Shown here: in pieces, positions 25,140 through 34,912 of the stretch | How the letters are laid out: each line of letters opens with the position of its first letter | How positions within the stretch are numbered: position 1 is the first letter of the stretch | Origin: JAJDAT01 sp964570665 | GTDB taxonomy: Bacteria > Nitrospinota > Nitrospinia > Nitrospinales > JAJDAT01 | DNA length: 64,000 nt | Assembly (NCBI GenBank): GCA_964570665.1 | Contig: CAZMZH010000018.1 | Span: 1 to 64,000, forward strand | Direction of reading: 5' to 3' | The notes under the pieces: generated by a model | Seen by the model: only the letters and a program-made list of their open reading frames with translations | Told to the model about the DNA's origin: nothing | Database searches by the model: none | Position numbers and translations under genes: made by a program

Positions 25140-25403
25140 TTAAGATCCGCCCTTTTTATGTTCCGGATCTTTCCAAACAAAAAGGATGACTCCCGCAATA
25201 AATAAACTGGTTAAGAAACTCATAAAAACGGCAAAAACTACCCATCCAGGCAAACCCCAAATTGTACCCGTTATTGGCCAAAAGGGGGTCATTCCCAATA
25301 TCAATATAAGCAAACCCACCCAAACCCATCTTTTTTTTGCTGGGTCTTGAAAGGGCGCTAGCTCGCTTTTTTGTTTATCATTATGTTGCGCGCAGTCATC
25401 CAA
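25140..25403 (-). CDS. Small two-helix membrane protein (87 aa)
   Basis: Residues about 27-46 (VWVGLLILILGMTPFWPI) and 55-78 (VVFAVFMSFLTSLFIAGVILFVW) form two membrane helices, with charged ends. The GLPGWVVF turn before the second helix recalls the small symporter-partner family DUF3311, but the match is weak and no symporter gene is adjacent. It lies 17 bases downstream of the glutamate dehydrogenase gene on the same strand, so it is probably co-transcribed with it. Confidence 0.6.
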   Translation of the reverse strand: MDDCAQHNDKQKSELAPFQDPAKKRWVWVGLLILILGMTPFWPITGTIWGLPGWVVFAVFMSFLTSLFIAGVILFVWKDPEHKKGGS

Positions 25404-25420
25404 ACAAAACGCTCCTTTAA

Positions 25421-26845
25421 TTACGGATAAACACCTTGCTCCATCACGTTATGAGCAATTTTCTCCACGGCAATGGCCATCGCGGCTATTCGATAGCTGG
25501 AAACATTATCGCGGCTCCAATATCTCTCTCTTATTGATTGAAACGCCATACGCATGGTATCGTCTAGCCCTGACCGAACCAAATCAATTTCTTCCGCTCC
25601 CTGCAGGAGAGACTTCTTTAACTGATCGGAAACTACTGTTCCAGAACTCTCTATCGCCTGAATCAATTCGGAATTTTGTTTTTCTTCGTAACGTCGCTGC
25701 ATTCTGCCTAAGCGAATATGAGAAAGGTTTTTGATCCATTCAAAATAAGAAACGGTAACGCCTCCCGCATTTAGATAAGCGTCGGGAATAATTACGACTC
25801 CCATTTGATTGAGAATTGCATCGGCTCCAAAAGTTACAGGTCCATTTGCGGCTTCCGCAATTAGCTTTGTTTTAATCCTGGAAGCGTTTTCTTGGTTAAT
25901 AACTCCTTCTAATGCGGCGGGAATTATTATGTCGCATTCTTCTTCAAGTAAAGACGAACTGTCTTCCACATATTTTCCCTTAGAATATCCTTTTACTCCT
26001 CCATTATTTTTACGATACTCGGCTAAATCTTCAATTTCTATTCCATCAGGATTTAAAATACCTCCATCGTATTCCAGAACGGCAATAATTTTTGCTCCGT
26101 CTTCTTCTTCCAAAATCTTGGCGGCATGATATCCAACATTTCCTAATCCCTGCACAATCACCCTTTTTCCTTCTAAATCTCCTTCCATTTTAGCTTTCTT
26201 AACGTCTTCAGGATGTCTGAAAAACTCGCGTAACCCAAAAACAACGCCTCGCCCTGTGGCTTCTACACGACCTCGAATTCCTCCTTGTGAAACAGGTTTC
26301 CCCGTTATACACGCCATGTGATCAATATCATCCATACGATGAGCCTTGTAGGTACTTGCAATCCATGCCATTTCCCTGGGGCCAGTCCCCATATCTGGGG
26401 CCGGTACATTTGTTGCCGGTCCAATATAATCTTTCCTCATTAATTCAAAAGCAAACCTTCGGGTAATTTTTTCTAAAGCTTCTTCATCGTATTTTCTGGG
26501 ATCAATTGCCAATCCTCCTTTCGAACCGCCAAAAGGAACGTCTACCAACGCGCATTTGTAACTCATCAACGCCGCCAACGCCTCTACTTCATCTTGGGTA
26601 ACGCTTGGAGCAAAACGAATACCGCCTTTAACCGGTAATTTATGTTCCCCATGAACCGCTCTCCAACCAATAAAACTTTCGATCCTTCCATTAATTTTAA
26701 CTGGAAACCGAATTTGGTAAACATTGTCAACCGATTCGATATAATAAGCCAGCCCTTCGGGAAGATCTAAAGTAGCCATTGCCATTTCAACCGTCAAGTT
26801 AACGCTTTTCCTGAAACTAACTTCGTTTGCAATATGAGTTGTCAT
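25421..26845 (-). CDS. gdhA: Glutamate dehydrogenase (Glu/Leu/Phe/Val dehydrogenase family)
   Basis: The 474-residue enzyme interconverts glutamate and 2-oxoglutarate plus ammonia. Visible landmarks are KGGIRFAP, the catalytic lysine region VPFGGSKGGLAIDP, NVPAPDMGT, the Rossmann GLGNVGYHAA and the EAANGPVT block. Its length and lack of an N-terminal extension fit the hexameric NAD(P)-dependent type; cofactor choice cannot be read with certainty. It is divergent from the yjbQ-like gene, with 171 bases between, and is followed by a small membrane protein gene. Confidence 0.92.
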   Translation of the reverse strand: MTTHIANEVSFRKSVNLTVEMAMATLDLPEGLAYYIESVDNVYQIRFPVKINGRIESFIGWRAVHGEHKLPVKGGIRFAPSVTQDEVEALAALMSYKCALVDVPFGGSKGGLAIDPRKYDEEALEKITRRFAFELMRKDYIGPATNVPAPDMGTGPREMAWIASTYKAHRMDDIDHMACITGKPVSQGGIRGRVEATGRGVVFGLREFFRHPEDVKKAKMEGDLEGKRVIVQGLGNVGYHAAKILEEEDGAKIIAVLEYDGGILNPDGIEIEDLAEYRKNNGGVKGYSKGKYVEDSSSLLEEECDIIIPAALEGVINQENASRIKTKLIAEAANGPVTFGADAILNQMGVVIIPDAYLNAGGVTVSYFEWIKNLSHIRLGRMQRRYEEKQNSELIQAIESSGTVVSDQLKKSLLQGAEEIDLVRSGLDDTMRMAFQSIRERYWSRDNVSSYRIAAMAIAVEKIAHNVMEQGVYP

Positions 26846-27016
26846 GTCGGCTCCTTACCAGTTATTAGCTTGCGCATTCGTAATGAATTATCCATGTATC
26901 GACTATAGAAAATCTATTCAGAGTAAGATAAACATCTGTTATAACAGTAGTGTATTCTTTATCGGCGCTGCCAACAAGCTTATATTTTGAATTTAGAGCA
27001 AATAAATATTTAAAAG

Positions 27017-27433
27017 ATGGAACAAAAAAACTGCACACTCACCTTTTCTACACAAGGCAAAAAACTACACAATATAACCAGCGAAGTTTCTTCTTGGGCG
27101 CTCAAGCAAAAAATTTATACAGGTCTTTTGACGGTTTTTATTAAACACACTTCAGCCTCATTGGTGATCCAGGAAAACGCGGACCCCGATGTATTGGTTG
27201 ATCTAGAGCGTTTTTTTTGCCGAATGGTTCCAGAAAGCGAAAACTATCTTCATTCCGCTGAAGGGCTAGACGATATGCCTTCCCATATTCGATCCGCTCT
27301 TACTCAAACTCAATTGTCAATTCCTTTAGTCGAGGGGAAATTAGCCCTGGGAACCTGGCAAGGTATTTACCTCTTTGAACATCGCAATATCCCATTTAAT
27401 CGCAAAGTGGTCTTGCATCTCATTGGACAATGA
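27017..27433 (+). CDS. YjbQ family protein (UPF0047)
   Basis: The 138-residue protein carries the family landmarks FIKHTSASLVIQENADP, HSAEGLDDMPSHIRSAL and the closing GTWQGIYLFEHR. Members have been described as secondary thiamine-phosphate synthases in vitro, but the physiological role is uncertain. The His and Asp residues of HTSASL and HSAEGLDDMPSHI form the putative active site. Its stop overlaps the ATG of the next gene (ATGA), so the two are translationally coupled. Confidence 0.9.
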   Translation: MEQKNCTLTFSTQGKKLHNITSEVSSWALKQKIYTGLLTVFIKHTSASLVIQENADPDVLVDLERFFCRMVPESENYLHSAEGLDDMPSHIRSALTQTQLSIPLVEGKLALGTWQGIYLFEHRNIPFNRKVVLHLIGQ

Positions 27434-29364
27434 AATACTTATTGGAAAATACTGAAAACCCTTTTCTTAAAAAACTAAAACCCAGCCTTCCTATCGTCTT
27501 AATCATAATCCTAGCGGCTGGAATCCGTATTTTTTATTGGATTCAATTTCAATCGACTGATTTGGGTTCCATACTTTTAATAGACGCTGAAGGTTACCAC
27601 TTAAAAGCTCTAAAGCTACTAACTAATGGATGGTTAGGCGATTCGGCATTTTACCAAGCTCCTCTTTACCCATATTTCTTGGCTATAATTTATAAAATAT
27701 TTGGCCCTCAAACATTAATTATTCAAGGCATTCAAATTGTATTATCCATTGGAACGGTCTGGCTAATCTATAAAATTGGCGAAACTCTTTTTAATCGTAA
27801 GGTCGCCATATTAGGCGCTGGGTTATGCGCCGTTTATGGCCCGTTCATTTTTTATTCTGTTTTAATTTTGAAGGTTACTTTGTCCTTATTTTTCTCATGC
27901 CTTTTCATTTTGACTTTACTATGGGCATGCGATTCTTCAAAAAGCATTGTTATCTTTTCTGGAGGGGTATTATTAGGGATCAATATTGCTTTAAGAGGAA
28001 ACTATCTTTTGTTATACCCCGTAACGGCTTTATGGATTTTATACGCCTTTCCAAAAATTAAAACGAGAGAAAAATTAATAAACCTTTTTGTTTTTACTTT
28101 AGGAATAACGCTATGTGTTTTTCCCATGACTTTAAGGAATTACATTCTATCCGGAGATTTCGTCCTTACTAGTTACCAAGCTGGCGCTAATTTTTATATA
28201 GGCAACAACCCAGACGCTAAAGGCAATTACACAATATTAGGGTTTGTAAGAGCTTCTCCAAAATTTGAAGAAAAAGATTTCCGAAAAAGGGCCGAAGTTT
28301 TAGAAGGTCGACCTTTAAAACCTTCAGAAGTTTCTCGATTCTGGTTTAAAAAAACTTTGAAGTTTATTAACGATCATCCTTTGCCGTTTTTTCATTTACT
28401 CAAGAGAAAATCTTTCTTGTTTTTTAATAACTATGAAATACCGGACAATTACGACTATCAATTCGTTAATACTTTAACGCCAGCTTTGAATATCGGCGCG
28501 GTTTCATTTGGCATGGTTTTTCTTTTGGCAAGTTTGGGAATAACGCTTTTCCGCTGGACGGGACCTAAGTTTTATTTAATTTATGGCTTTATCATTACTT
28601 ATGCCGCATCTGTCATTTTATTTTTTGTTACTTCAAGATATCGAATTCCCGTAGCTCCCGTTTTATTGCCCTTATCTGCAATGTTTATTTTGGAAGGAGG
28701 CAAACAAATACGAAATACAAGTAGAAAACACTTATTGCTTTTGGGAGTATTTGCAATATTAATATATTCAGTCGCCTTTAAGCCAAATTCGCTTGTAGAT
28801 TTCTCATTTTCTTATACAAGAATAGGCCTAGCTTATGAGCATAAAAAGCTCTTCCAAGAAGCCTTACACGCATATCAAAAAGCGGAAGAAATTAAACCTG
28901 GCAACGCTAAAACATCTCACCGCATGGGAGTTATCTATTTAAAAAGGAAGGAAAATCAAATAGCCAAAGATCTATTTTTAAAATCGCTAGAGTTAAATCC
29001 AAAATTGGCGGAGGCTCACTTTGCTCTGGGAGAAGTTCATGAAAGAAATGGTCAAAGAGAAGACGCAATCGCTTCCTATAAAACAGGCTTGAGCATCAAT
29101 CCCGCCGACCACAATTCTCATTTTAACTTAGCCGAAATTTATAGAGTTAACGGCCAAATAGACGAAGCAATCAAAGAAAATGTTATTGCCATTCGATTAC
29201 AACCAGATTTTGTAGATGCCCATTTCAATTTGGGAGGATTATACATTATGAAAAAAAACTATAAAAATGCAAAAATCCATTACGACAAAGCGGAAACATT
29301 AGGATTCCAAATTCCAGAAATTAACCGCAATCAACTTGAGGCATTAAAAAAATCAAAATCTTAA
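27430..29364 (+). CDS. GT39-type membrane glycosyltransferase with C-terminal TPRs
   Basis: The 644-residue protein has about ten to twelve membrane helices (residues about 20-455), with the periplasmic acidic residue in LIDAEGYHLKAL and the YQAPLYPYFLA motif typical of the PMT/ArnT-like GT-C family. These enzymes transfer sugars from polyprenyl phosphate to lipids or proteins. Residues about 465-640 form four or five TPR units (RIGLAYEHKKLFQEALHAY and so on), which would face the periplasm or cytoplasm depending on helix count. It overlaps the yjbQ-like gene by 4 bases. Confidence 0.82.
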   Translation: MKYLLENTENPFLKKLKPSLPIVLIIILAAGIRIFYWIQFQSTDLGSILLIDAEGYHLKALKLLTNGWLGDSAFYQAPLYPYFLAIIYKIFGPQTLIIQGIQIVLSIGTVWLIYKIGETLFNRKVAILGAGLCAVYGPFIFYSVLILKVTLSLFFSCLFILTLLWACDSSKSIVIFSGGVLLGINIALRGNYLLLYPVTALWILYAFPKIKTREKLINLFVFTLGITLCVFPMTLRNYILSGDFVLTSYQAGANFYIGNNPDAKGNYTILGFVRASPKFEEKDFRKRAEVLEGRPLKPSEVSRFWFKKTLKFINDHPLPFFHLLKRKSFLFFNNYEIPDNYDYQFVNTLTPALNIGAVSFGMVFLLASLGITLFRWTGPKFYLIYGFIITYAASVILFFVTSRYRIPVAPVLLPLSAMFILEGGKQIRNTSRKHLLLLGVFAILIYSVAFKPNSLVDFSFSYTRIGLAYEHKKLFQEALHAYQKAEEIKPGNAKTSHRMGVIYLKRKENQIAKDLFLKSLELNPKLAEAHFALGEVHERNGQREDAIASYKTGLSINPADHNSHFNLAEIYRVNGQIDEAIKENVIAIRLQPDFVDAHFNLGGLYIMKKNYKNAKIHYDKAETLGFQIPEINRNQLEALKKSKS

Positions 29365-29593
29365 ATTTATCCAAAATTTATTATATTATGGGTAAATTTA
29401 TTAAGCTTCTTCGACATATTCCCAATGTTTTGTTACTATTTACCGTTAAGAAATGAAAATAAATTATATTAATAAAGTTGCGTAAATTAAATTTAAGCTT
29501 AGGTCGCAAAAATTTTCGTAATCGACCTATTATCTCCTCGACTAATTAATATTAAAATTTACCTAATTCAAAATTTAGTATTTCAAATTTGAC

Positions 29594-30514
29594 ATGAGCG
29601 ACGAAGAAGATATAGAAGAACCAGCGGAAGAATCCGGAGAATCGGAAGAAGGGCTGGAATTTGAAGAAGAAGACGGCGGAAAATCAAAAAAGAAATTGAT
29701 TATCATAGCCGCCGTTGTATTGTTGTTAGTTGGCGGTGGCGCCGGTTTTTATTTCACTCAAAGCGGAGCAGACTCTGAAGAAAAGGGCCCGATTGTCAAC
29801 GAACAGTTTGCCCTCGCTCAAAACCTAATGACAGAAAAAAAATATGAAGAAGCCAAACCCATTTTGACCGCATTATTGACTGAAAGCCCAGAAAACGTTG
29901 ACTATATGGTGGCAGCCGCTGAATTGGGTTTAATTATGGGTCAAGAAAAATTTGCTTTTCCTCTAGCGGAAAAAGTCGTAGAACTAGACCCCGAGTCTGC
30001 CAAAGGCCAAGCGCTTTTTAGTAAACTCAGCTATTTAAGAGGCCGCATGGATATCGCTTTAAGTCATGCGAGAAAAGCGTTGCGGATCAGTCCCAAATTA
30101 CCGATGCCTTTTCAGGTCATCGGAAATATTTACATGCGAAAAGGTAAAAGAAAAGAAGCGATCAAAGTTTTAAAACAAGCGGCGTTTTTGGACCCTAATG
30201 ATGACGGCACAAAAATTACTTTGAGCGGCGCCTACTTAAAACTCAAGGATTACGATAATTCCATAAAATACGCTAAGGCCGCATTAAAACTTAACCCCGA
30301 CCTACCAGGGGCTCATTTTAATTTAGCTATGTGCTTTTATCAAAAAGGAGACGCTTTAAGCGCGCTTCAGCATACTGAAATAGCCGAAAAACAGTATACA
30401 GAGTTGGAAGATAATCAATGGGCAGCCAAATCGCGCCGCGTAAAATCTATGATTGTTAAAAAATTCGATATTGATCCGTCCGAAGTAAATAACACCCCGC
30501 CTCCAGAAGAATAA
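29594..30514 (+). CDS. Membrane-anchored TPR protein with acidic N-terminus (306 aa)
   Basis: Residues 1-30 are almost all Glu, Asp, Ser and Gly. A KSKKK stop and one membrane helix (about 34-55, LIIIAAVVLLLVGGGAGFYF) follow, then about six TPR units (60-265). The positive-inside rule puts the acidic tail in the cytoplasm and the TPR domain in the periplasm, where it could scaffold an envelope complex. The Gly-rich helix with an acidic N-terminus recalls FliL-type proteins, but the rest does not match. It is alone, convergent with the next gene. Confidence 0.72.
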   Translation: MSDEEDIEEPAEESGESEEGLEFEEEDGGKSKKKLIIIAAVVLLLVGGGAGFYFTQSGADSEEKGPIVNEQFALAQNLMTEKKYEEAKPILTALLTESPENVDYMVAAAELGLIMGQEKFAFPLAEKVVELDPESAKGQALFSKLSYLRGRMDIALSHARKALRISPKLPMPFQVIGNIYMRKGKRKEAIKVLKQAAFLDPNDDGTKITLSGAYLKLKDYDNSIKYAKAALKLNPDLPGAHFNLAMCFYQKGDALSALQHTEIAEKQYTELEDNQWAAKSRRVKSMIVKKFDIDPSEVNNTPPPEE

Positions 30515-30534
30515 TTTAGGCCTTTTAACACCTT

Positions 30535-32271
30535 TTAAATAGCCGCAGTTATTTCTGGAAAGACCAAATAAAACATCAAATAGGCCATTCCCAGGGTAAG
30601 AATTAAGTTTAACGTTTGACCGCAAACATATAATATTAGCGGTTTGCCTCCTTTGAAATAGCTTTTTAATTCTCGGAAGTTCGTCGACAAACCTATACTT
30701 ACAAAAGCCAGACAGAAAAACCACCCACGCCAGATTTTTGTCCATCCTTTTATGGCCCCATGCGTAATCACCGCTTCTCCAATATCGTGCCCCAATGCCT
30801 CATAGATTAAAGATAACAATACCGAAGCTGCAAGAAATCCGATAACAAATTTTGGAAACCGATACCAAATCTCCATTGCGGAGGGTCGCTCAACAGTAGA
30901 ACCTCGCTCTACCTTTAAAGTCCAATAAAGGGCTACGCAAAATGCAACAACGCCAATTAAAATATTTTGAATCATCTTGATTGTGGCCGCTACATATAAC
31001 GCTTTATCTCCTAAAAAAGCGCCTGCCGCCGCAACTGCGCCTGTGGCGTCAATAGTTCCCCCCATCCACGCGCCGCCAAGTATAGGGTCCATTCCAATGG
31101 CTTTAATAAAATTCGGCATTATTATCATCATTACCGAAGTAAATATTAACGATAATCCAATTGCCAAAGTCAGCTCTTCTTTTTTTGCCTTACAAGCGGC
31201 GGCGGTAGCAATGGCCGCCGAAACGCCACAGACGGACATGTCGGCGCAAATAGTGATATTTAACGATTTAGAAGTCATTCTTAAAACTTTTTGCCCAAAC
31301 CAAAAGGTCGTTAACAACACCACTGGCGTAACAACCCACGCCACAAAAATTCCGGGAATCCCAATACTCAATACTTTACCAAATAAGATTTCAGCTCCAA
31401 GCAACACCAAGCCCGTTTTAATAAAGTATTCAACTTGCAGGGCAGGTTTAACCCATATTGGCGTTCCAATTGTATTCGCAACGGTTAAGCCAAGCGCAAT
31501 AGCCCAGGCGGCATAACCTATCCCTAAAGTTTTAATTTCGACTTGCGACGCACAAAAGAACGCTAACACAGACAGGAAAAAAACCAATCCGAATCCCTTT
31601 AAAAATGACCCAAATTCTCCGCCAATAAACTTCCACCCAACGCCAAAAAAAGCTCCTATTGCCAGTCCGAGTAAAACTAAATATCCAACTTGATTATAAG
31701 GTTTAACGTTAGTTTTCTTTCTAGCCGATTTTGTTTCACGCAACGCTTCCCTATATCGGTCGATCAATTTAATGGCGGTTTGATTTGAAACATCGCTTTT
31801 AAAATCTTTTTCTGAAGCCACTTGCTCCATTTTTGAAGCTTGCAATTTAAGGTCGTCGCTTTTGGTTTTAAGATTCAAATAACGTTTGGTTGCTTTTTCA
31901 CTATTTTTCCGCGCTTCTTCAGAAGTTAATCTAAAAGAAGAAAGCGGGTTTTTCGACCATTTATGAGGTTTATCCGTCCACCGTTTAATAATTTTTGAAT
32001 AATCTTCGCTTGTCGCTCTTAGTTTTGTTTTAGCGTCTAAAGTTTCATACCATTTTAAAGTTCTAAAAGGAGCTCTTTTTTGTTCTTCTTCCAAAACAAG
32101 ATTATATTTCCGAAACTTTTCATCAAGCTCTTTGGGTGGATTCAATAAATAAATGAACAATCCCATTACGATAAGAAAACATCCAAGCCAAATAGACCAG
32201 TAATCCTCAGTTTTAAAAAGCTCTCTCCAACCGCTTAATTTCAAATCTTCAACGCTTTCCGTTTTTTTCAT
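30535..32271 (-). CDS. YeiH/UPF0324-family putative sulfate exporter with N-terminal extension
   Basis: The C-terminal ~380 residues match the YeiH/Cons_hypoth698 family: ten or so membrane helices, the KTGLVLLGAEILFGKVLSIG segment, NITICADMSVCGVSAAIATAAA and the GGAWMGGTIDATGAVAAAGA signature. The first 180 residues are extra: one membrane helix (about 24-44) then a long Lys/Glu-rich coiled coil (about 50-170). Family members are usually 330-350 residues against 578 here. Some are induced by sulfonates and called sulfate exporters, but the substrate is unproven. Confidence 0.82.
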   Translation of the reverse strand: MKKTESVEDLKLSGWRELFKTEDYWSIWLGCFLIVMGLFIYLLNPPKELDEKFRKYNLVLEEEQKRAPFRTLKWYETLDAKTKLRATSEDYSKIIKRWTDKPHKWSKNPLSSFRLTSEEARKNSEKATKRYLNLKTKSDDLKLQASKMEQVASEKDFKSDVSNQTAIKLIDRYREALRETKSARKKTNVKPYNQVGYLVLLGLAIGAFFGVGWKFIGGEFGSFLKGFGLVFFLSVLAFFCASQVEIKTLGIGYAAWAIALGLTVANTIGTPIWVKPALQVEYFIKTGLVLLGAEILFGKVLSIGIPGIFVAWVVTPVVLLTTFWFGQKVLRMTSKSLNITICADMSVCGVSAAIATAAACKAKKEELTLAIGLSLIFTSVMMIIMPNFIKAIGMDPILGGAWMGGTIDATGAVAAAGAFLGDKALYVAATIKMIQNILIGVVAFCVALYWTLKVERGSTVERPSAMEIWYRFPKFVIGFLAASVLLSLIYEALGHDIGEAVITHGAIKGWTKIWRGWFFCLAFVSIGLSTNFRELKSYFKGGKPLILYVCGQTLNLILTLGMAYLMFYLVFPEITAAI

Positions 32272-32772
32272 TTTCTTAAAAAATAACGATAATATTCAAT
32301 CGCTTTGGCTAAAGGCGATTCATAATCACAATTTATTATAAACCCTCCTATCTAAATTACCCTAACGATAATAGCCTCAAGACTGCTTTAAATAAGGCGT
32401 TATGAGATTTTTCAATATAAATACCAGAGAAATTTAGCCATCAGATTCTAAAAAAATAACTTTTCGGAATAGGAAAAAGTTATAATGTCATGTGAGGACG
32501 ATGAATAACTATGCAGATTTATTCCATTGCAAATAATCGTTAAAGCTATTCTTGACCGTTAATATTAACGAAGCGATAAAGAGAGGCAAAATTATCCTTA
32601 CGTGTATCCGGTTTTCTCTTTTTAAAAGGAGACATCCTTTAGTAAGAAAAAGAATAAATGTTAAAATTTATCTAAATTAAACAAAACTTTAATTTCAGAA
32701 AATAATATTTCATGAGTAAGGATTTAAAAACCTTTATGTAAGTTAACGTTTATATTTTTAAGTCGAGTAAAA
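32272..32772. other. Long AT-rich regulatory region
   Basis: This 501-base gap lies between divergent genes (the YeiH-type transporter and the HD-GYP regulator). I see no ORF with coding character. It holds a perfect 14-bp palindrome at 32557-32570, poly-T and poly-A tracts and possible -10 boxes (TATATT at 32751-32756 close to the regulator's ATG). Confidence 0.5.
32557..32570. promoter_or_regulatory. 14-bp perfect palindrome, possible operator
   Basis: CGTTAATATTAACG is its own reverse complement. It is in the middle of the divergent region, about 200 bases upstream of the response regulator gene. It may bind a dimeric regulator. In AT-rich DNA such palindromes can arise by chance. Confidence 0.35.
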
Positions 32773-34749
32773 ATGAAGAATGAAAAAATTCTTATCGTTG
32801 ACGACGACGCTTTCATGAGAGAAATCTTAACTGAAATTCTTGAAATTTCTCATTTCAACGTTGTAGCGGCAAAAGACGGCGAAGAGGCCCTCGAAATCCT
32901 GTATTCAACTCATGATTTCGAGCTAATCATTACAGATATTCACATGCCAAAAATGGGCGGACTTGAACTGATCAATCGTCTGAAAGAATCCAAAATAACA
33001 ATCCCGATCATTATATTGACCGGCGACAAAGATATTTCCAACGCTATCGAAGCTATAAAATATGGAGCCAGCAGTTTTCTTTTAAAAGATGAAAATATTG
33101 ACGAAACCATTACGATTTCAGTTCAACAAGCCCTTGAAAAGAAACGATTACAAATAGAAAATAACAAACTCCTTAAAAATTTATCGCGAGCTAACAAAGA
33201 CTTAGAAAAAGTCGTTCATGATTTAACTGAAATTGGTAAAGAACTTTCTGCGAAGAACAACCTTGAAACGTTATTAGAAATGATTATTTCTAATTCTCTT
33301 AAAATCACAACGGCAGATTCAGCCTGGCTTTGTCTTTTGGAGGATGGTCGTCTTAATTTCAAAATTGCGCATTGTCAAAGTTTGAACATTCACCTGATCG
33401 AACAACCGGAACATCCCATTGATTTCCCGTTCGCTTCACTGGATTTAAACGATAGTAATATCGCGGGGCTTATCGCTTTGCAAAAAATTACCGTCAATAT
33501 CCCTAACGTGTATGAAAATAATCTTTTCAATATAGATCTAATTAAAAATTTCGATCAAAAGTTTGGATATAAAACCAAATCCCTGCTAGCCGTTCCCCTT
33601 CTAAACCACGAAGACGATGTCATTGGAGTTTTGCATCTTTTTAACGCTATGAATGCAACGACGGGCGAGATATTTCCTTTTCGAAAACGCTCCGAAAGAT
33701 TTGCCGAATCGATTTCCTCACAGGCCGCTGTAGCCATTACCAAACTAAATCTGATTCACGACATGGAAAGGCTTTTCGAAGCCTTTGTGGATGTCATGGC
33801 AACCGCTATCGACGAGAAGTCTCCGGTTACCGGAGGTCATATTCGACGCGTTGCTAATTTAACTATGACTATGGCCCATGTCATCAACGAACAAAAGGAA
33901 GGGAAGTTTCAAAAAATTAATTTTAACTCGGATGAAATGTATGAATTGAAAATGGCCGGATTAATGCACGACATCGGAAAAGTTACCACTCCCGTAGAAA
34001 TCGTTGAAAAGGGGAAAAAATTACAAACCATTTTTGATCGAGTCGAATTTATTGACTTACGCTTGCAATACATTATTCAAAAGAAAAAATCCGAAAATTA
34101 TCTCCAAAAAATAACATTAATGGAAAAAGGTTCGTCAACAGAAGAGATAAAAAAGCTAGACGAAGAGACTAAAAATCAGCTGGATGAACTCGAAGAAATC
34201 CGCCTCTTTTTAGTTAAATGTAACGAACCTGGAGAATTTTTAGCTGACGAAAAAATTGAAAGGCTGAAGGATATTGCAAAAATGACCTTTATCGACGACT
34301 CCGGCCAAGAGCAAACACTTTTGCGCGAAGACGAATTGATGAATCTTTGTATTCGCAAAGGAAGTATCACCGAAGCCGAGAGAAAAAAAATGCAAGCCCA
34401 CGCAGCTATGACCATAAAAATGTTGAAGCAAATCCCTTTCACTAAAAAACTACAAGGTATTCCAAATTTTGCAGGAGCCCACCATGAGTTTATCAACGGA
34501 AAAGGATATCCCCTGGGCTTGAAAGACGACGAGATTCCAATTCAAGGAAAACTGATGGCCGTCACCGACATCGTCGAGGCTTTGACAGCATCTGACAGGC
34601 CTTATAAGAAATCCATGCCGCTTCGTCAGGTCTATATAATTTTAAGAGATATGGCCCAAAAAGATGAATTAGATAGCGATATGGTCGATCTGTTTATCAA
34701 CGAAAATGTTTATGAAAAATACCGAGAAAAATATGAATCGGATTCATAA
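32773..34749 (+). CDS. Response regulator with GAF and HD-GYP-type phosphodiesterase domains
   Basis: The 658-residue protein has a receiver domain (about 1-122; acidic pocket VDDDAF, phospho-acceptor Asp in IITDIHMPK, Thr in ILTGD, Lys in LLKDE), a GAF domain (about 145-325) and an HD-GYP-type domain (about 335-650). The last shows HIRRVANLT, MHDIGKVTTP and HHEFINGKGYPLGLK. HD-GYP enzymes degrade cyclic di-GMP. About 170 residues separate the HD and GYP parts, longer than in simple family members. No partner kinase is adjacent, so it probably answers an unlinked sensor. Confidence 0.88.
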   Translation: MKNEKILIVDDDAFMREILTEILEISHFNVVAAKDGEEALEILYSTHDFELIITDIHMPKMGGLELINRLKESKITIPIIILTGDKDISNAIEAIKYGASSFLLKDENIDETITISVQQALEKKRLQIENNKLLKNLSRANKDLEKVVHDLTEIGKELSAKNNLETLLEMIISNSLKITTADSAWLCLLEDGRLNFKIAHCQSLNIHLIEQPEHPIDFPFASLDLNDSNIAGLIALQKITVNIPNVYENNLFNIDLIKNFDQKFGYKTKSLLAVPLLNHEDDVIGVLHLFNAMNATTGEIFPFRKRSERFAESISSQAAVAITKLNLIHDMERLFEAFVDVMATAIDEKSPVTGGHIRRVANLTMTMAHVINEQKEGKFQKINFNSDEMYELKMAGLMHDIGKVTTPVEIVEKGKKLQTIFDRVEFIDLRLQYIIQKKKSENYLQKITLMEKGSSTEEIKKLDEETKNQLDELEEIRLFLVKCNEPGEFLADEKIERLKDIAKMTFIDDSGQEQTLLREDELMNLCIRKGSITEAERKKMQAHAAMTIKMLKQIPFTKKLQGIPNFAGAHHEFINGKGYPLGLKDDEIPIQGKLMAVTDIVEALTASDRPYKKSMPLRQVYIILRDMAQKDELDSDMVDLFINENVYEKYREKYESDS

Positions 34750-34898
34750 AAAAATAAATTACCCCACATCCAACCTTCTCTTGCAACGTCATTAAATTTT
34801 TCAGACTCAAAAGAATTTTCCGCTCTCATTACCAACCATAAATTCATATCGATAAATTTCTGATAAATAAACTTAGGTTTTGTTTTGAAAAAAAGCGC

Positions 34899-34904
34899 TA
34901 TAAA
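34899..34904 (+). promoter_or_regulatory. Putative -10 box upstream of lipoprotein gene
   Basis: TATAAA in the run GCGCTATAAAATAAG ends 8 bases before the ATG at 34913, so transcription would begin at or beside the start codon. No clear -35 consensus or Shine-Dalgarno is seen. Confidence 0.35.
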
Positions 34905-34912
34905 ATAAGAAA

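Noticed and set aside
30977..31516. 179-codon plus-strand frame opposite the YeiH-type transporter
   Set aside because: The minus strand shows the conserved membrane-protein family signatures, and the plus frame has no family features.
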